Assembly: GCA_943354165.1 (NCBI GenBank)
Contig: CALRBH010000008.1
Location: 1-37,874 of the forward strand
DNA from: Candidatus Uhrbacteria bacterium RIFOXYB12_FULL_58_10
GTDB taxonomy: Bacteria; Patescibacteriota; Patescibacteriia; UBA9934; GWF2-40-263
Direction: 5' to 3'
Length of the DNA: 37,874 bases
The number at the start of each line of letters is the position of its first letter. Position 1 is the first letter of the stretch. A model generated the notes under the pieces. It worked only from the letters and a program-made list of their open reading frames with translations. It was not told where the DNA came from and ran no database searches. A program made the position numbers and the translations under genes. This document shows positions 8,938-23,483 of the stretch, piece by piece.

Positions 8938-8966
8938 GAAAATACCCCCGCATGGGGATATTTTTT
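8938..8966 (+). terminator. Terminator-like hairpin after the tRNA-Pro copies
   Basis: AAAATACCCCCGCATGGGGATATTTTTTT. Confidence 0.65.
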
Positions 8967-8975
8967 TAACATCAT

Positions 8976-9785
8976 ATGATTTCAATTTTTCTCTCACTTG
9001 TTCTCCTCCTTGCTCCCCTTCCCGCTCAGGCGAAAGGCTCCGCAGGAACAGACGAATATCTTCGGCGCACGATGGGGTATTCAGACGCCGAACTTTCCAC
9101 GCCCCTTGCCGCCGAGAAACGTGAATCGTTTGCGGTCGTCGATGGGACAAATACAGTCACGGACCCAGTGGGCGATATTGTCGACCGGGCAGGTAATACT
9201 TCGAAGCTTGTCGTTCTATGGACGGATATCATCTCCGCATCAGCCCAGAAAAATACCGAGACTTCATCTTGGGATTTTACGATAGAAACTGCCGCAGACA
9301 TCCCCGCCCGATCTACGGAAAAGAAAACACAGTTCTTTTTCATGATCGATAAGGATGGAGATGCATCAAACAACGAAACAATAGGATTCAACTCAAACGT
9401 CGACACCGAGTACACCGTCGAATGGAACGAAGCGACGGGATGGAGCACGGACTACCGATGGTACAACCAACCGGTAGATTTCTGGGCCTTCAACAAGGAC
9501 ACGGCCTCCACGTTTGTCTTCAACGGAAACACGCTCGTTTATTCCGTCCCATTTTCCGAACTTCCAGCAGACGCGACGATTAAATGGCGCCTCTCTGCGG
9601 CGGTAGCAAATGATGATTCCACGGCGATTGATACGGCACCTGGCATTGGTTTCCCTCCTCCAAAGGGAGTGCCTGCCCACACCGCTTCGAGATTCCAGTT
9701 TCCAGAGATTCCGGTCTACGCATATGTCATCCTTGTAACCCTCGCTATCACCGCCGGCGCCTTCTTCCGATCCCGTCGAAAATAG
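8976..9785 (+). CDS. Exported protein with C-terminal membrane anchor
   Basis: Signal peptide MISIFLSLVLLLAPLPAQA; C-terminal TM + RSRRK; beta-rich middle. Confidence 0.7.
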   Translation: MISIFLSLVLLLAPLPAQAKGSAGTDEYLRRTMGYSDAELSTPLAAEKRESFAVVDGTNTVTDPVGDIVDRAGNTSKLVVLWTDIISASAQKNTETSSWDFTIETAADIPARSTEKKTQFFFMIDKDGDASNNETIGFNSNVDTEYTVEWNEATGWSTDYRWYNQPVDFWAFNKDTASTFVFNGNTLVYSVPFSELPADATIKWRLSAAVANDDSTAIDTAPGIGFPPPKGVPAHTASRFQFPEIPVYAYVILVTLAITAGAFFRSRRK

Positions 9786-9788
9786 TCT

Positions 9789-10340
9789 ATGCCATTCGTC
9801 TCACGCGCCGGGGAAAAACTTGCACATGCGCTCGCGACGTTTAAGATCGACGTTCGTCATCTTATCGCCGCAGACTTCGGCTGCTCCACGGGTGGGTTCA
9901 CGGATTGTCTTCTCCAAAACGGCGCGGCAAAAGTGTTCGCCGTGGACACCGGCTACGGCATCATCGAATGGAAACTCCGCAACGATGAGCGCGTGGTCGT
10001 GATGGAGAGGAAGAACGCGATGCACATCGTCCTCCCGGAACTCGTCGATCTCATTACGATGGACACCAGCTGGACCAAGGTGAAGAACGTCCTCCCAAAC
10101 GCCTTCAAGAACCTCAAGGACGGAGGAACGATCATTGTCCTTGTGAAGCCGCACTATGAGGCCGAGGAGCGGGAGCGCGTTAAAGGCGTAGTCCCTGATA
10201 AAATGCTCCCAGACATCCTCAAGCGCGTCCGAAGCGATATAGAGGCCGCAGGAGGCCTCATACAGGCAGAAACCGAGTCTCCCATCACCGGAGGAAAGGG
10301 TGGAAACCGGGAATTCCTCTGGCAGATCACGCGCGCTTGA
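9789..10340 (+). CDS. TlyA/FtsJ-like rRNA methyltransferase domain protein without N-terminal S4 domain
   Basis: FVSRAGEKLAHAL...AADFGCSTGGFTDCLLQNGAAKVFAVDTGYGIIEWKLRNDERV...VKPHYEA. Confidence 0.85.
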   Translation: MPFVSRAGEKLAHALATFKIDVRHLIAADFGCSTGGFTDCLLQNGAAKVFAVDTGYGIIEWKLRNDERVVVMERKNAMHIVLPELVDLITMDTSWTKVKNVLPNAFKNLKDGGTIIVLVKPHYEAEERERVKGVVPDKMLPDILKRVRSDIEAAGGLIQAETESPITGGKGGNREFLWQITRA

Positions 10341-10431
10341 TAAAAAGGGCGTTTCCTGCTAGTATGCCCTTCGTTGAGTGAGGAGGCCTTTAAATACATC
10401 ATCGGCAGAATGACTTCTAAAAGTCAGGTAT

Positions 10432-10505
10432 GCGGGCGTAGTTTAGTGGTCAAACGACTCTCTTCCAAGGAGTAGTCACGGGTTCGATTCCCGTCGCCCG
10501 CTCCA
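10432..10505 (+). tRNA. tRNA-Gly (TCC)
   Basis: GCGGGCG...CGCCCGC-T-CCA, anticodon loop CTTCCAA, encoded CCA. Confidence 0.95.
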
Positions 10506-10587
10506 GCCTTCGCTAAAGCTTCGGCTGGCGGGGCCAGACGAGTTTTAGCGAAGGCTGGTCCGCCGAAGCCATAGGGCGTAGGAGGAC
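10503..10587. repeat. Composite palindromic element (family F) starting in the tRNA-Gly CCA
   Basis: CCAGCCTTCGCTAAA (10503-10517) / TTTAGCGAAGGCTGG, followed by GGTCCGCC-GAAGCCATAGGGCGTA-GGAGGACC. Confidence 0.85.
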
Positions 10588-10635
10588 CTCGAGGTGAGTG
10601 CGCACGGCTGGCGGAGCTACATGCACGGTGTGAGT

Positions 10636-10672
10636 CGGCTTCTGGATATGACTTCGTCATGCATAGAAGCCG
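10636..10672. repeat. Nested hairpin
   Basis: CGGCTTCT...TGACTTCGTCA...AGAAGCCG. Confidence 0.6.
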
Positions 10673-10725
10673 GGACATCCGGAATTATCCATTTAGCGAT
10701 CGGGAGACCCCCATCGCAAGTATCT

Positions 10726-11010
10726 ATGCCAGACATCAATCTGACGTGCCGCGACTGCGGAAAGCCATTCGACTTCACAGAACGCGACCAGGAGTTCTAC
10801 GCAGAAAAGGGATGGCAGAACCAGCCAACACGCTGCCGCGACTGTGCGAAGGCCCGCAAGGCTGACGTCAACGGTGGCGCACGTGGCGCTGATCGCCAAA
10901 TGTACCCAGCTGTATGCTCCGATTGCGGCAAGTCGACCACGGTTCCATTCGAACCAAAGGAAGACCGCCCAGTTCGCTGCATGGATTGCTTCAAAGCATC
11001 CAAGGGTTAA
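10726..11010 (+). CDS. Zinc-ribbon (CxxC...CxxC, two modules) protein
   Basis: MPDINLTCRDCGKPFDFTERDQEFYAEKGWQNQPTRCRDCAKARK...CSDCGKSTTVPFEPKEDRPVRCMDCFKASKG. Confidence 0.85.
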   Translation: MPDINLTCRDCGKPFDFTERDQEFYAEKGWQNQPTRCRDCAKARKADVNGGARGADRQMYPAVCSDCGKSTTVPFEPKEDRPVRCMDCFKASKG

Positions 11011-11017
11011 TCGCCCA

Positions 11018-11059
11018 AAACAAAATCCGCTCCGAGTTTTTCTCGGAGCGGTTTTGTTT
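11018..11059. terminator. Bidirectional terminator between zinc-ribbon gene and ruvC
   Basis: AAAACAAAATCCGCTCCGAG-TTTTT-CTCGGAGCGGTTTTGTTT. Confidence 0.85.
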
Positions 11060-11525
11060 ATCGCATCGACGCGGCACAGAGCGCGAGTCCGAGCGCATCC
11101 GCCGCGTCATCGATCTTCGGCCCTTTCTTCATCTCAAGAATCTGAGCCACCATCCACCCCATCGCCTTCTTGTCTGCCTTGCCGTTGCCTGTGAGCGCCG
11201 ACTTGGCCTGGCTCGGGGTGAGTTCGATCACTTCGAGACGATGGCGCGCGGCGGTGAGTATGATAACGCCGCGCGCTTCGGCAACTTGCATCGCCGTTTT
11301 GACGTTCTTTGTGAAGTACAGTTTTTCGACCGCGAGACGATCGGGCTTATGTGTGCGAATAAGCTCCTCAAGATCATCAGCGAGCTGGACGAGGCGTTGG
11401 CCGAACGAGTCTTTGCCCGATGTGCTCACGATGCCGTAATCAAGGACCGTCGTTTTTCCACGTGCGACTTGGATGCATCCGAAACCCATTCGACCGTAGC
11501 CAGGATCGATTCCAAGAATAATCAT
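11058..11525 (-). CDS. ruvC: Holliday junction resolvase RuvC
   Basis: MIILGIDPGYGRMGFGCI, LAVEKLYFTKNVKTAMQVAEARGVI, DDAADALGLALCA. Confidence 0.96.
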   Translation of the reverse strand: MIILGIDPGYGRMGFGCIQVARGKTTVLDYGIVSTSGKDSFGQRLVQLADDLEELIRTHKPDRLAVEKLYFTKNVKTAMQVAEARGVIILTAARHRLEVIELTPSQAKSALTGNGKADKKAMGWMVAQILEMKKGPKIDDAADALGLALCAASMR

Positions 11526-11707
11526 ACGGTTGGAATTCCAAGATCCTTACAGATCTTCTTCGCAAGATAATCGTCGATCTCATTGTGCCGCGGCACCGTC
11601 GAGAACCGATTCGTCACAGGATTCAAAAACAGGCTGTGTTTGCTGCCCTCGCGGACAAGCACACAGCCGTTTTTCCTTAAATGACTCAACAGGTCCCTAA
11701 GCTTCAC
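11522..11707 (-). CDS. hicA: HicA-like mRNA interferase toxin
   Basis: 61 aa; MKLRDLLSHLRKNGCVLVREGSKHSLFLNPVTNRFSTVPRHNEIDDYLAKKICKDLGI. Confidence 0.9.
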   Translation of the reverse strand: MKLRDLLSHLRKNGCVLVREGSKHSLFLNPVTNRFSTVPRHNEIDDYLAKKICKDLGIPTV

Positions 11708-11919
11708 ACGGCGACACGAATGGATTGCCGGACAGCGCGTCCGCGGGGACGAGACTTCTCTACCATATGGCGATTGGCTTCAATCACCATGGAGAGCGCC
11801 TCTTTGAGATTCTCCTTGGTCTCCGAGAGCGTCGCTCCTTGCGTATTCACGCCAGGAATCTCCTCCACCCATCCGAGGAACCAATCTCCATGTTTTTGGT
11901 ACACGGCGGTACATGTCAT
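11704..11919 (-). CDS. hicB: HicB-like antitoxin
   Basis: VYQKHGDWFLGWVEEIPGVNTQGATLSETKENLKEALSMVIEAN; overlaps hicA by 4 nt. Confidence 0.9.
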   Translation of the reverse strand: MTCTAVYQKHGDWFLGWVEEIPGVNTQGATLSETKENLKEALSMVIEANRHMVEKSRPRGRAVRQSIRVAV

Positions 11920-11945
11920 ACATTGATACGTTATCGATATTCCGA

Positions 11946-12680
11946 TCAGACGTCAAAATCCAGCATGAGCGGCGCATGATCCGAAACTTCGTCGGGCAAT
12001 ACTTTAAAATCCTTCACCTTGATGCCCTTCGAGACCATTACGTAGTCTGCGAACTTTCCTTCTTTCTTATAGAAGCTCGTTCGTGTGCTCGTGATTCCGA
12101 ATTCTTTCACGAGATTTCGAAGCCCGGCCGCTTCGATGATGGCCAAACTCTCTGTGTCTGGATTCAGGTTGAAGTCACCACACAAAATAATCTCGCCTTC
12201 GATCGATTTCAGCGTCTCGATGATCTTCCGTGATTGTTCCAGTCGCTCTGACGAATCGCCTTTTCCTTTCCCGTTCCACAGGCCGTGAAAATTTACGATC
12301 GAAAACTTTTTCGGAGCGTCGAATGTAGCAATCTGAACATTCCGTGCACTTCGAGCCAAGTCATCAGGATCGTACCCCCGAAACTCATACACAAAAATGT
12401 CTTCCACCTTTACTGGTTGCGATGTCGATCGAACGAACATGGCCTGTCCGTAAAAATCCGCAATGTAAGGATGGAAATACACGGCATGTTCTGGCAGCAC
12501 GGCGCGAATATCACGAAGAAGGTCAACGTGATTTTCCGTATACTGCCTCACCTTCCCTGCCGCCTCATGCAGAACTTCCTGCAAACAAAAGACGTCGGTC
12601 GTCCCCGCTTCCCGTTTCAAAAACGAAATGAGGTCATCGTGTCGTCGACCGCCCCATGTGTTGAGCGTGATGAGTTTCAT
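11946..12680 (-). CDS. Endonuclease/exonuclease/phosphatase family protein
   Basis: MKLITLNTWGG...FCLQEVLHEA...ILCGDFNLNPDTESL...SDHAPLMLDFDV. Confidence 0.93.
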   Translation of the reverse strand: MKLITLNTWGGRRHDDLISFLKREAGTTDVFCLQEVLHEAAGKVRQYTENHVDLLRDIRAVLPEHAVYFHPYIADFYGQAMFVRSTSQPVKVEDIFVYEFRGYDPDDLARSARNVQIATFDAPKKFSIVNFHGLWNGKGKGDSSERLEQSRKIIETLKSIEGEIILCGDFNLNPDTESLAIIEAAGLRNLVKEFGITSTRTSFYKKEGKFADYVMVSKGIKVKDFKVLPDEVSDHAPLMLDFDV

Positions 12681-12682
12681 AC

Positions 12683-13429
12683 CTAGGCTTCGTTCGTATA
12701 CACCGCCTCCACATCATCATGATCATCCAAAAGCTCGATCAACTTATCGAGCTCCGCCTTAGCCGTCCCATCCTCAACCGCCACAGGCGTCTTTGGGATA
12801 TAGCCGATTCGGACATCATCTGTCTTCAATCCTTGGCCGGCAGCTGCCGGGCCCTGCGCCAGGAGCGCATTTACGACCTTTGCGAGGTCATCAGGGGCAC
12901 ATAGGACCTCCAGAGCGTCGTCCGCCCACTTGATGTCGTCAGCTCCAGCGTCAATCATCGACAGCTCAAACGCATCACGGTCTTTCACGCTCGACGCATC
13001 GCCCACGGCAATCATTCCCTTCCGATCGAACATCCAGGCCACCGAACCAGATGAGCCGATCGTCCCGCCGTTCTTGGAGGCGATGATTTTCACTTCCGCG
13101 ACCGAACGGTTCTTGTTATCCGTCACGCAAGCGATCATGAGCGCAATGCCGCCCGGACCGAACCCTTCGTACACGGCCTCTTCGAGCACAACACCGTCTC
13201 CCCCGCCCGTCCCACGATCAATCGCACGCTGAATATTATCGTTCGGCATGTTCATGGCCTTTGCTGCTTCCACCGTCATGCGCAGTTTGAAATTAAACGA
13301 CATGTCTCCCCCGCCGTCCTTGGCCGCGACCGTAATGTTCTTCGCCAACTTCGAAAAAACTCCGGCCTTGGCCCGGTCGGCTTTGCCTTTCTTGAGCTGG
13401 ATGTTATGCCAGTGACTATGCTTTGCCAT
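12683..13429 (-). CDS. yebC: YebC/PmpR family protein
   Basis: MAKHSHWHNIQLKKGKADRAKAGVFSKLAKNITVAAKDGGGDMSFNFKLRMTVEAAKAMNMPNDNIQRAIDRGTG. Confidence 0.97.
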   Translation of the reverse strand: MAKHSHWHNIQLKKGKADRAKAGVFSKLAKNITVAAKDGGGDMSFNFKLRMTVEAAKAMNMPNDNIQRAIDRGTGGGDGVVLEEAVYEGFGPGGIALMIACVTDNKNRSVAEVKIIASKNGGTIGSSGSVAWMFDRKGMIAVGDASSVKDRDAFELSMIDAGADDIKWADDALEVLCAPDDLAKVVNALLAQGPAAAGQGLKTDDVRIGYIPKTPVAVEDGTAKAELDKLIELLDDHDDVEAVYTNEA

Positions 13430-13847
13430 ACGAGTTTGGTTGGGGAAGTTTGGGAGGTTCGGGAGGTTCGGGGGGTTTGGAAGGTGGCTTTTGATGTTGA
13501 GAATCGATGAGTTGGTTTAGGAGATACGCCGTTCGGTTTTGTTGATCGTCTAGTTTTTGGTATTCGGCGATAGACAGGTATTTCAGATCACGCGAAAACT
13601 CTAGGAGAACTGCACACTCTCTGATAGATCCTTTGGCAATGTCTAAATACCGAATAAAATCAGGCCTAGTCGCTTTCCCTTGCCCCTCAACGATATTCGC
13701 AACAATTGAGACCGACGCACGTCTTAATTGAGATGTGATCCCATACATTTCTTCTTTTGGAAACGTTTGTGTATGAAAATAAATATCTAAGACAAACTTA
13801 TACGCTTCCTTCCACACAACAAGTTTATGATACGGCTGTTCACCCAT
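13416..13847 (-). CDS. Four-helix-bundle protein (S23 / 23S rRNA intervening-sequence protein family)
   Basis: YHKLVVWKEAYKFVLDIYFHTQTFPKEEMYGITSQLRRASVSIVANIVEGQGKATRPDFIRYLDIAKGSIRECAVLLE; start placed at MGEQ. Tail PPSKPPEPPEPPKLPQP is encoded by a repeat arm. Confidence 0.92.
   Translation of the reverse strand: MGEQPYHKLVVWKEAYKFVLDIYFHTQTFPKEEMYGITSQLRRASVSIVANIVEGQGKATRPDFIRYLDIAKGSIRECAVLLEFSRDLKYLSIAEYQKLDDQQNRTAYLLNQLIDSQHQKPPSKPPEPPEPPKLPQPNSYGKA
13437..13487. repeat. Family B word array (GTTTGGGAG), left arm flanking the four-helix-bundle gene
   Basis: GGTTGGGGAAGTTTGGGAGGTTCGGGAGGTTCGGGGGGTTTGGAAGGTGG. Confidence 0.88.
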
Positions 13848-13866
13848 AAAATCATCAGTAAAACAG

Positions 13867-13908
13867 TTCCTCCCAAACCTCCCGAACTTCCCCAACCTCC
13901 CAAACCTT
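13867..13908. repeat. Family B word array, right arm
   Basis: TTCCTCCCAAACCTCCCGAACTTCCCCAACCTCCCAAACC; reverse complement matches 13437-13467 over about 30 nt with about 2 differences. Confidence 0.88.
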
Positions 13909-13940
13909 CGAACCTCAGCCTACCAACCCTACGGACACAA

Positions 13941-13972
13941 CGCAAAACCGCCCCTTATGAGGCGGTTTGCCG
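13941..13972 (-). terminator. rpoC terminator
   Basis: GCAAAACCGCC-CCTTATGA-GGCGGTTTGC. Confidence 0.7.
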
Positions 13973-13977
13973 TTTCA

Positions 13978-17994
<4,017 letters not shown>

Positions 17995-18005
17995 ATGGAG
18001 GGGGT

Positions 18006-21287
<3,282 letters not shown>

Positions 21288-21420
21288 CCCAAATAAAATG
21301 GAATGGAGGACTTATGAGTTTTCCGCGGCGGAGAACGACATCAAAGAGGCGTTAGGTGACTCTCTGGTGTCATGTGTCCTGTAGACATATCCGCCAAAAA
21401 CGGAACACTCTGACCGCCGG

Positions 21421-21449
21421 AATCTATCATGAACTGTTTAAGGCGTCAA
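21421..21449 (-). promoter_or_regulatory. Putative promoter for rpoB-rpoC
   Basis: On minus strand TTGACG, 17-nt spacer, TAGATT. Confidence 0.5.
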
Positions 21450-21463
21450 ACGAGAGGGAGGCA

Positions 21464-21504
21464 GGGGGATGTAAGGGTTGTAAGGGGCGTAACGGCGGTA
21501 AGGG
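21464..21504. repeat. Family C word array (GTAAGGG) upstream of rpoB
   Basis: GGGGATGTAAGGGTTGTAAGGGGCGTAACGGCGGTAAGGG. Confidence 0.75.
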
Positions 21505-21566
21505 ATTGGTTCGGGGTGGATACAGGGTTTATTGGGCTTGAACAATAAAAAAACGCCAAACTTTTC

Positions 21567-21616
21567 TATTTGTCGTTTTCAGCCTTTCTTTGTCGTTTGA
21601 CGTTTGTTGTTTATCG
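21567..21616. repeat. Family D word array (TTTGTCGTTT)
   Basis: TATTTGTCGTTTTCAGCCTTTCTTTGTCGTTTGACGTTTGTTGTTTATCG. Confidence 0.7.
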
Positions 21617-21840
21617 CCACGATCTCCTCCCTAAGGCTGCAAAGTGGCGCCACGATTTACGAAGTGTCAAACCAGTGCATCCAGAGCGCGAGGAGAGAGA
21701 TTTATGTCCCCAGTAAAGGGGACAAAACGCCCTTCTGCCCTGATCCGACGGAATCGTACGCCGCTTCGCAGCCTTTGAGAGAACATCGAGATTGATCACC
21801 AGCCAGGCCACGCGCGTACCGCGCGGCCTGGCTGGCAAGA

Positions 21841-22362
21841 CTACATCGCCTTCTTCTGGTCGGACGTTGCAACCGGAGCTTCCACTGTAGTGGAGGCCTC
21901 CTGGTCGCGTTCCTCACGCTCGCGCATGAGGGCTTCCACCGGATCTTCCACGAACACGCCGCTCTCCGGATCGGTGGTCACGCTGGTGGCCACGCTGACG
22001 GTGAGAGGCGCTGGATGCGGATCGAATCCAAGATTCGCCTTCAGGACCGCTTGCACAAACGCCGGCTTTCCCTTGAGCACGTCGGCGAAGGTGGCATTCC
22101 ACGCTTCCCGGTGCATCATCCTTGGCAGTTCAGTGTCTTGCACGAGCTTCACCTTCACCTTCCGCCGTGCCACCCGACAGTAGAGGCAGAGACTCTGCCC
22201 TTCCACCGTGGCGAACATGGGCTCGGACTTCACGTCCGTAGGCCATGGAAGACTTCCATTGACCCGACACGAGAGATCCTTTCCAAAGGATCCGCTGGGG
22301 TATCGACCCCGACATTGCACATTCTCACAGGTTTGTAGCCCGGAAGACCCTTCTTGCTCCAT
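21841..22362 (-). CDS. Hypothetical Cys-containing protein (start chosen at MEQEGSSG)
   Basis: Open frame; CENVQCRG...CRVNG...CLYCRVARRK; no family recognised. Confidence 0.5.
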   Translation of the reverse strand: MEQEGSSGLQTCENVQCRGRYPSGSFGKDLSCRVNGSLPWPTDVKSEPMFATVEGQSLCLYCRVARRKVKVKLVQDTELPRMMHREAWNATFADVLKGKPAFVQAVLKANLGFDPHPAPLTVSVATSVTTDPESGVFVEDPVEALMREREERDQEASTTVEAPVATSDQKKAM

Positions 22363-22746
22363 GTTGTTCCCCTTTTGTATGCGATTGCTCTCCCACTCGG
22401 AAGACCGGAACACTGTTCCGACACACGCTTCTCTCCCCCAGAAACACGTGTCGGAACACTGAAAAGTGGATAATACGCCTGAGGGCATCTCTAGGCAAAC
22501 CCTCCTTCGCTCTGAAGAGCTTCGGAAGGGCAAACGAAAACGACCGATCGCGGCAGACGAGAAAACTGCCCAGTGGCCTCGCGCGAGCGCGTGGCATAGA
22601 CAGCAGGTGGGCGTATACGGTGAGGATACAGCCGGAGCCGCATCCTCATCGAACACCCATCCAACAAAGACGCTTCCCTACGCATAGGGTAGGCAAGAAT
22701 CTTCGCAACCTCTCGTCCTCCGCGATCGGTCGTTATCGCTTTGGGA

Positions 22747-22832
22747 TAGTTAGTAGGTAGTAGAAAGTAGTTAGTAAAGCTACGGACCAGCCGTAAAACC
22801 TACTAACTACTAACTACTTTCTACTAACTTTC
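22747..22832. repeat. Iterated-word inverted repeat, family A
   Basis: TAGTAGAAAGTAGTTAGTA facing TACTAACTACTTTCTACTA (19 bp). Confidence 0.85.
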
Positions 22833-22910
22833 GAACGCACTTTTCAAACAGCAACTGGCTAATCTAACAGAAAAAATGGATTTTGTCAACAGACCTTGTC
22901 ACGCAAAGAA

Positions 22911-22934
22911 AAAAGCCCACGCTAGGCGGGCTAT
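22911..22934 (-). terminator. Terminator of the 22968..23390 gene
   Basis: On minus strand TAGCCCGCCTAGCGTGGGCTTTTTT. Confidence 0.55.
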
Positions 22935-22967
22935 TGAGAGCTTCGAGGCACGAACATGTACGAGTGA

Positions 22968-23390
22968 TCAGATGTCCTGATCGGAGTCGTTGTACATGGA
23001 CGATGCGACCGCGATCTGGCTGAACCGGGCTTTGGGCTTGCTGGAATTTCCCTTTCCGGTCTTGAGATCCTTCCCTTCCTTGCGCCCCTTGGAATGGCTG
23101 CGCACAAAACCACCTACATCGAACTGCGCCTCGTAGACGTGGGACGGGACCTTCGGCGTGGAGCGCGGGAGCTCCACGACCTGCGACTTGGCACGAGCCA
23201 CGCGGGTATCTGCGTTGGTCATCTGCGACCTGAGCACCCCATTCGCATGATAGAGCGACATGCTGCGGAGGATCTTATCCTCCTGAGCCAGCGTGTGGTC
23301 TTGAGGCAAGACCTCGCCATGTGAGACATGCTTTGCATGTCCATTGGTGCCATTCGTCTTCCGTTGGGCCTGACCTGTCGTCTCAAACAT
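22968..23390 (-). CDS. Hypothetical protein
   Basis: 140 aa open frame with strong SD-like GAGGAGGC before ATG and a terminator after it; no family recognised. Confidence 0.55.
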   Translation of the reverse strand: MFETTGQAQRKTNGTNGHAKHVSHGEVLPQDHTLAQEDKILRSMSLYHANGVLRSQMTNADTRVARAKSQVVELPRSTPKVPSHVYEAQFDVGGFVRSHSKGRKEGKDLKTGKGNSSKPKARFSQIAVASSMYNDSDQDI

Positions 23391-23483
23391 CGAGTAGCCT
23401 CCTCAGTTCCCGCCAAAAGTGACGGGAGCCAGCAAGATATCCCCGTGCATGAATATCGTCAAGGGTGATAGAATACTGACACT

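Noticed and set aside
8592-9150. ORFs over the tRNA-Pro region (MAQLVARLVWDQEAAGSSPAGPTK, NGRTGRARTGG...)
   Set aside because: Spurious translations of the tRNA-Pro sequence and its broken copy.
13437-13908. Possible CRISPR array from repeated GTTTGGGAG words
   Set aside because: Words are contiguous and degenerate with no unique spacers and no cas genes in the window.
22363-22656. Upstream extension of the 21841..22362 ORF
   Set aside because: Extension has unusual Arg/Cys/Phe-rich composition with no family signal; a better start is MEQEGSSG, though this is uncertain.
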